Source: Antilocapra americana (Eukaryota > Chordata > Mammalia > Artiodactyla > Antilocapridae). Taken from it: 64,000 bases of DNA. The stretch lies in the NCBI GenBank assembly GCA_007570785.1, contig ML660211.1, forward strand, positions 1,364,602 to 1,428,601, given 5' to 3'. Positions 58,998 through 64,000 of the stretch are shown piece after piece (within the stretch, counting starts at the first letter, position 1; each line of letters opens with the position of its first letter). The notes under the pieces are model-generated. The model was not told the origin of the DNA, ran no database searches, and was given only the letters and a program-made list of their open reading frames with translations. The translations under genes were made by a program, and so were the position numbers.

Positions 58998-59204
58998 GTG
59001 CATGCAGGCTAAGTCGTGTCAGTTGGAACCAACTCTCTGTGACTCTATGGGCTGTAGCCGGTCAAGCTCCTCTGTCCATGGGATTCTCCAAGCAAGAATA
59101 CTAGAGTAGGTCGCCGTTTCCTTCTCCAGGGTATCAAATCCATATCTCCTGTTTCCTAAATTGTCAGGCAGGATTTTTACTACTAGCGCCACCTAGGAAA
59201 CCCC
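58998..59204 (-). mobile_element. Bov-tA SINE with 13-base target duplication
   Basis: A diverged full copy in reverse. AATTAGCGTGACT at 58985-58997 and AATTAGCTTGACT at 59205-59217 flank it with one mismatch. Confidence 0.93.
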
Positions 59205-59227
59205 AATTAGCTTGACTAGCTTTGAAA

Positions 59228-59346
59228 AGGCCTTCCCTGATAGCTCAGTTGGTAAATAATCTGCCTCAATGTAGGAGACCCCAGTCCAATTCCTGGGTCA
59301 GGAAAATGCACTGGAGAAGGGATAGGCTATCCACTCCAGTATTCTT
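59228..59346 (+). mobile_element. Bov-tA SINE, head half
   Basis: 'ccttccctgatagctcag' to 'ccactccagtattctt'. It stops in mid-element where the next SINE begins. Confidence 0.82.
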
Positions 59347-59440
59347 GGGCTTCCCTGGTGGCTCAGCTGGTAAAGAATCTGCCTGCAATATGGGAGACTT
59401 GGGTTTGGGTAGAGAGGAGGAGGGGAAATCCCTCTGGTAT
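59347..59440 (+). mobile_element. Bov-tA SINE, head part
   Basis: It restarts at GGGCTTCCCTGGTGGCTCAG immediately after the previous half unit. Sequence decays after about 59440. Confidence 0.82.
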
Positions 59441-59487
59441 TCTGATTTGTAAAAATATATATAAATTAGTTCAGGGAGAACTGGCCC

Positions 59488-59640
59488 CTTGTTAGTATGA
59501 TGAGACGGCCAGATAGCATCATTGACTCAATGGACATGGGTTTGAGCAAACTCCAGGAGGTACTGAAAGACAGGGAAGCCTGTTGTGCTGCAGTCCATGG
59601 GTCACAAAGAGTCAGACACAACTCAGGGACTGAGCAACAA
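59488..59640 (+). mobile_element. BovB / BovA 3'-end fragment
   Basis: 'gatgagacggccagatagc' to tail 'gactgagcaacaataat'. It may be the tail of a composite with the two SINE heads before it. Confidence 0.78.
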
Positions 59641-60407
59641 TAATATGTATGTTATTTATTTATTCATTTCTAAATTCTTTTTAAAATTAGAATTTTTTTT
59701 TCTCAGTGTCACTGATATGCTTGATATACTTTCTTCATATCAGACAAATCTGGATGTGAAAAGTGTGGTACCTTTATCCTCCTCAAAGAGAATGAATGAA
59801 CAATGCTCTTAGGGGTACTGAAAGGACTGTTGTCAGGAATGCAGCAGGCACAGCAGGTAAAGTTCTCAATATGCATAAACAGACACACCCTTCTCAGTCT
59901 GTCTCCACTCCGTAGCACACCAGCACACCTTTTCTGAGCATCCCACCATTAGATCCTCACCACCCCAGATGCTACACTCAGTATGATATTCTTCTTTACT
60001 ACCCCTTGCTATTCTCCTTCCATTGACACTTCTCCAAATCTCATCCCTTTTTCCTTTACAAAGTGAATGAGGTGAGAGCTAATTTCCTAAATACATCCAT
60101 GTTTTTGTGGAGAGAAGTCCAGAACAGAAGCCAACCTAGCCCTTCAACTCTCCAGAAACGCAAGCATGTTTACATGGAGTCTTTCTCATGACCACGCTCT
60201 TGCTTTTGCAATCGCATCAAGCTATGAGAATTTCAAATCATTCAACTGGGGAGGCAGGGAGTAAGTATTTGTAGGTGGACAGGGTCATGCTATACCCTCA
60301 TATTCATCCACAATGGCTTTAGCTATAGAGAGGCTCAGCCCCAAACTCTTCCTACTAAAGTTGTATCCTCATTTCTAAAAGTAGGCACAAAATATAGCCT
60401 TTCTAGA
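59641..60407. other. No recognised feature
   Basis: Apparently unique DNA; no convincing frame. Confidence 0.45.
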
Positions 60408-60426
60408 TGTGTGTGTGTGTGTGTGT

Positions 60427-60464
<38 letters not shown>
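60408..60464 (+). repeat. TG microsatellite at a SINE tail
   Basis: A 57-base TG run with one interruption (A at 60431). It directly joins the tail of the minus-strand Bov-tA, so on that strand it is a CA tail. Confidence 0.97.
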
Positions 60465-60465
<1 letters not shown>

Positions 60466-60678
60466 CAGTCACTCTATCATGTCCAACTCTTTGTGACTCT
60501 ATGAACTGTAGCCCACCAGACTCCTTTGTCCCTGGGATTTTCCAGGCAAGAATACTGGAATGGGTTGCCATTCCTTTCTCCAGGGGATCTTCCTGACCCA
60601 GGAATCCAAACTACATGTCTCCTGAGTCTCCTGCACTGGCAGACAGATTCATCGCCACTGAGCTACCTGGGAAGCCCT
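60465..60678 (-). mobile_element. Bov-tA SINE
   Basis: A full copy in reverse, head 'gccactgagctacctgggaa'. Target duplication not clear because of the microsatellite. Confidence 0.92.
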
Positions 60679-61144
60679 TCTTGCAGTAAACCAGACAATC
60701 ATTAAGTCCCCCAGAATATCTATTTGCTAACTTTTTCATACAGAAACTTACACATTTCAGAGTGAAACATATATTGAGTCATAAGACAGAGAAAGGAAAT
60801 TCTCAGTAATCTTTAAATTAAATAGCAAGCAAGCAAACAAGTCTTCCTGGGACATCATTATCTATGCATGCAACCCTGTGCACCTGTATGTGACCCTCTG
60901 ATCCACCAACAATGAAAGACGGGGACTCCATCTTATAACTTGGCTTGGCCCTCTGATGGAAAACCATTTCTCCTGTGGAATCCTCTGAGATTAAGGACCT
61001 GTACTGGGACCTAGGAAAGCCTGAAATCTGTCAGGACAGTTTTCTCCTGAGTCAAAGCCTCAAGGTGAAGTAATAGCCCTTTAGAAATGAAAGCCAGTAT
61101 ATTAGAGGTCATGCAATTTACGACTTATTAAAATCCAATTATTT
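60679..61144. other. No recognised feature
   Basis: Apparently unique DNA. Confidence 0.45.
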
Positions 61145-61260
61145 TCTGAGGCAGTGATGAGGAAACTGAGGTTCATAGAGGGGAAGTGACTTGCCAAACA
61201 CGACACAGCAAGTTAATAGCAGAGCTCATACTGACCTGGTAGCCTTGACTGCCCGCACCC
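61145..61260 (+). mobile_element. MIR SINE fragment
   Basis: 'gtgatgaggaaactgaggtt', 'gaagtgacttgcc', 'cgacacagcaagttaatagc', 'agagct': a clear MIR core. Confidence 0.82.
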
Positions 61261-61544
61261 CCCCACGCACACACCCCATGTCACTGCTTCTGTCTGCTGC
61301 TCAGAAAGCCCTCAACAGACATCACACGTTCTCTGATTCAAAGGTAGTACATAACACAACAAGACAGTGTGTCTCTCCTAAGAACGGTTCTTTATGTTCC
61401 AAAACAAATACACAACAGTTTCATTAAAACAAGATTGAGAAGGGTGTTTTTCTATTAAAGCACTTAGTCTTATTATGCTTTACTTATAATAAGGTGTGTC
61501 TAGGGATTTCAAGATCAAAAAGGTAACCATCAATAAGGCTTCAA

Positions 61545-61845
61545 TTATGATTAATGAATACATTCTAGAGCTCTGTTGTACAACATACAGCATGAAGTTA
61601 ATAATACAGCACTGTACACTTCAAAACTTGTCAGTAGGGTAAAGCTCATGTTAAGTATTCTTGTAACAAAAGGGGGCAGGGCACAAGGAAACTTTGAGTG
61701 ACTTTGTATGTGTCTATGACCATGATTGTGGTGATCACACGGTGGGTATTTGCCTATGTCCAAACTCGTTAAATTTTATACATTAAGTATGTGCAATTCT
61801 TTGTATGTAAACTGTACCTCAATAAAGCTATTAAAATAATACTAA
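61545..61845 (+). mobile_element. L1 3' end fragment (ancient)
   Basis: 'aagttaataatacagcactg', 'gattgtggtgatcacacgg' and the terminal 'aaactgtacctcaataaagc' with an A-rich end. Confidence 0.72.
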
Positions 61846-62189
61846 TACACTGTGCATTAGCAGTACTGATTCAATCTATTAAAAAAAATAACATCTGGGG
61901 ATTGGGAACACTTAACAATAACGTCATGTTCTTTATTTGGATCCTGTAAAACTGAGAGGGGACAAGAGGAGACAATTCCTATTTTGACTGAAGGGAGAGG
62001 AAGTCACCCGCAGCTAAGCATCCACATCTACTAATTCCTTTCCAGTTGCAGACTGCAGGGGCAGAGACTGAAATGGATGTGGACACACCATCATGCCAGT
62101 TATCAATGTTTAAAAAGGAGATAAATGAATTCACTAAAAACATAATTAAATATATCATTAAGAGCAGTAGTAAAGTCATTTAAAAATCA

Positions 62190-62645
62190 AGAACGAGCAA
62201 CTACAGTTTGGGCATCCAAAATGGAGCCCAGTGACCACTGCAGATGTGCTTTCAGACCAGTTACTGCATCACCAAGGTCCTGAACCTCCTCAACTGCATC
62301 AAACTCAAGGACAGCCGCAGCCTTTTTCAAACAATGTCCCCTAGCAGTCTCTCGCTGCAACTTCATAGTTTCAAAGTTCCCCAACCCAGGCATCACAACT
62401 ATGTAATCACTGTGAACCTCGATCAATCCTTGCTTAACAAGCACCCTTTCTTTTTGTCAGTTCCAATCCTAGTTCTTGACAATCTACATGACCTTGCAGG
62501 CTTTGCCTTTCCCCATTTTGCACTCTAGCAGAGCACAATGTCAGTGCTTCTTGGTTCTGGGTCTCCTGGGCTGAAGTCCCAACAAACTCCAAAGAAACGC
62601 TTCTTCATTTTAACCAGGTCTCTGCTTTTTCTGCACAACTTGAAT
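62190..62645 (+). mobile_element. Possible LTR fragment
   Basis: The 62560-62645 part ('gggtctcctgggctgaagtc', 'cgcttcttcattttaacc') resembles an LTR 3' region. The minus-strand frame 62187-62444 (85 codons) has no recognised family. Weak. Confidence 0.25.
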
Positions 62646-62693
62646 AAAATAGCCCCTGCCCATTTTAACTCCTCTATCAGCCTACCATGATTT

Positions 62694-62840
62694 CTGTCCC
62701 TGGGTGAGGAAGATCACCTGGAAAAGGAAATGGCAACCCACTCCAGCATTCTTGCCTGGAAAATTCCATGAACAGAATAGCCTGTCTGGCTACAGTCCAT
62801 GGGGTTGCAGAGTTGGATGTGATTGAGCACACATCACATG
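62694..62840 (+). mobile_element. Bov-tA SINE, 5'-truncated
   Basis: It begins in the body ('gtccctgggtgaggaagatc') and runs to a tail with 'gattgagcacaca'. Confidence 0.82.
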
Positions 62841-62924
62841 CATAAAATGTGTTATTATTGAGAGGTAACATAACTTGTTCCCTCTCAATAGATCATTCAT
62901 ATGTTTGTATGGCCTATCACCTTT

Positions 62925-63030
62925 CTCCTGCAATGTAGAAGTTCCACGAGAGTAAACACTTTATCCTTAGAAAAAGAATACCTAGAGCCTAACACACACT
63001 TAATATTTGTCAAATGACTGAAGGTACAAG
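62925..63030 (+). mobile_element. L2 3' end fragment
   Basis: 'gtagaagttccacgagag', 'cctagagcctaacacac' and 'ttaatatttgtcaaatgac' follow the L2 terminus. Confidence 0.6.
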
Positions 63031-63093
63031 GGTTTCTCTACTCTTCCTACACATACACTAGATATCAAACTATACCTATGTACTCCATTTTTT

Positions 63094-63493
63094 NNNNNNN
63101 NNNNNNNNNNNNNNNNNNNNNNNNNNNNNNNNNNNNNNNNNNNNNNNNNNNNNNNNNNNNNNNNNNNNNNNNNNNNNNNNNNNNNNNNNNNNNNNNNNNN
63201 NNNNNNNNNNNNNNNNNNNNNNNNNNNNNNNNNNNNNNNNNNNNNNNNNNNNNNNNNNNNNNNNNNNNNNNNNNNNNNNNNNNNNNNNNNNNNNNNNNNN
63301 NNNNNNNNNNNNNNNNNNNNNNNNNNNNNNNNNNNNNNNNNNNNNNNNNNNNNNNNNNNNNNNNNNNNNNNNNNNNNNNNNNNNNNNNNNNNNNNNNNNN
63401 NNNNNNNNNNNNNNNNNNNNNNNNNNNNNNNNNNNNNNNNNNNNNNNNNNNNNNNNNNNNNNNNNNNNNNNNNNNNNNNNNNNNNNNNNNNNN
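63094..63493. other. Assembly gap (400 N)
   Basis: Exactly 400 undetermined bases. Open frames drawn across it are artefacts. Confidence 0.99.
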
Positions 63494-63540
63494 GTTTTTT
63501 GTATTTCCATACAAATTGAGAAATTATTTGTTCTAATTCT
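63494..63540 (-). mobile_element. L1 ORF2 fragment at gap edge
   Basis: It matches the inverted L1 ORF2 segment near 16733-16779 almost base for base ('tgtatttccatacaaattg'). The rest of this L1 probably lies in the gap. Confidence 0.75.
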
Positions 63541-63621
63541 ATGTTTTATACACTCTGTTTTGACTGTTTTATGAATTAGACCTCTCAGGTTCATTCCAGA
63601 ATTAGACAATGTTAGTAAATT

Positions 63622-64000
63622 TGAACTGACATGGAACAACAGACTGTTTCCAAATAGGAAAAGGAATATGTCAAGGCTGTATATTGTCACCCTTCTTATT
63701 TCACTTATATGCAGAGTACATCAAGAGAAACACTAGGCTAGAAGAAGCACAAGCTGGAATCAACATTGCCAGGAGAAATATCAATAACCTCAGATGTGCA
63801 GATGACACCACCCTTATGGCAGAAGGTGAAGAGGAACTAAAAATCTCTTGCTGAAAGTGAAAAAGAAGAGTGAAAAAGTTGGCTTAGAGCTCAACATTCA
63901 GAAAACTCAGATCATGGCATCTGGCCCCATCACTTCACAGCAGATAGATGGGGAAACAGTGGAAACAGTGTCAGACTTTATTTTTTGGTCTCCAAAATCA
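63622..64000 (+). mobile_element. BovB LINE, running off the window
   Basis: Reverse-transcriptase region from the 'acagactgtttccaaatag' block onward. The catalytic motif reads CADD at 63795-63806 (Tyr to Cys), and a base is lost after 'gaactaaaaatctc'. It is 5'-truncated at about 63622 and continues past the window end. Confidence 0.88.

Noticed and set aside
60335..60571. Frame with a His-Thr repeat run
   Set aside because: Translation of the TG/CA microsatellite joined to a SINE.
63065..63690. Long open frames of 149-204 codons on both strands
   Set aside because: They run across the 400 N gap; the residues are undetermined.

Overview
This window reads as ruminant (bovid-type) nuclear DNA. 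The diagnostic evidence is the repeat content: BovB (RTE-class LINE) fragments in at least fifteen places, many Bov-tA SINEs (tRNA head joined to a BovB-like tail), bovid-type L1, one CHR-type SINE and one mariner hairpin element. Older mammal-wide repeats (MIR, L2, MLT1 LTRs, ancient L1) lie underneath. I recognise no functional protein-coding gene, rRNA, tRNA, CRISPR array or operon. All sizeable open frames that I can assign are pieces of L1 or BovB, and all of these are broken. The window is best described as intergenic or deep-intronic DNA. Family names come from recalled consensus sequences, not from a database run.

Layout. 1-3965 is a bovid L1 on + with 5' leader, ORF1 and most of ORF2, carrying one SINE. 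4024-5005 is an inverted BovB piece with a second BovB-derived insert. 5222-6510 is one MLT1 LTR split by two later insertions. 6511-9430 is mostly unassigned. 9431-10887 is a BovB on - with a mutated reverse-transcriptase active site. 10888-16197 holds L2, MIR, an ancient repeat and three Bov-tA copies. 16198-18369 is an L1 with a classic 5' inversion and a candidate 3' transduction. 18385-21510 is mostly unassigned, with an AT-rich block. 21511-24538 is a nearly complete BovB whose 5' 1.2 kb is inverted. 27738-31743 has more BovB, including a rearranged copy pairing an inverted repeat-bearing leader with a 3' end. 32750-43152 is a scatter of SINEs, short BovB tails, MIR and L2. 43408-46990 has a polypurine tract, an MLT1 LTR, and a mariner element interrupted by BovB. 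47270-49000 is ancient L1. 49001-62690 is mixed unassigned DNA with SINEs, L1 3' ends, a long TG microsatellite and two LTR-like pieces. A 400-base assembly gap (63094-63493) sits against an L1 fragment, and the window ends inside another BovB.

How the parts relate. BovB supplies the reverse transcriptase thought to mobilise Bov-tA, and the two share 3' end sequence here. Target-site duplications can be read directly for about ten insertions. Nesting gives a relative order: MIR, L2, MLT1 and mariner first, then L1 and BovB, with Bov-tA among the latest. The most interesting material is structural: three retroelement copies (one L1, two BovB) have the geometry expected from twin priming. I found no convincing new biological system beyond this.
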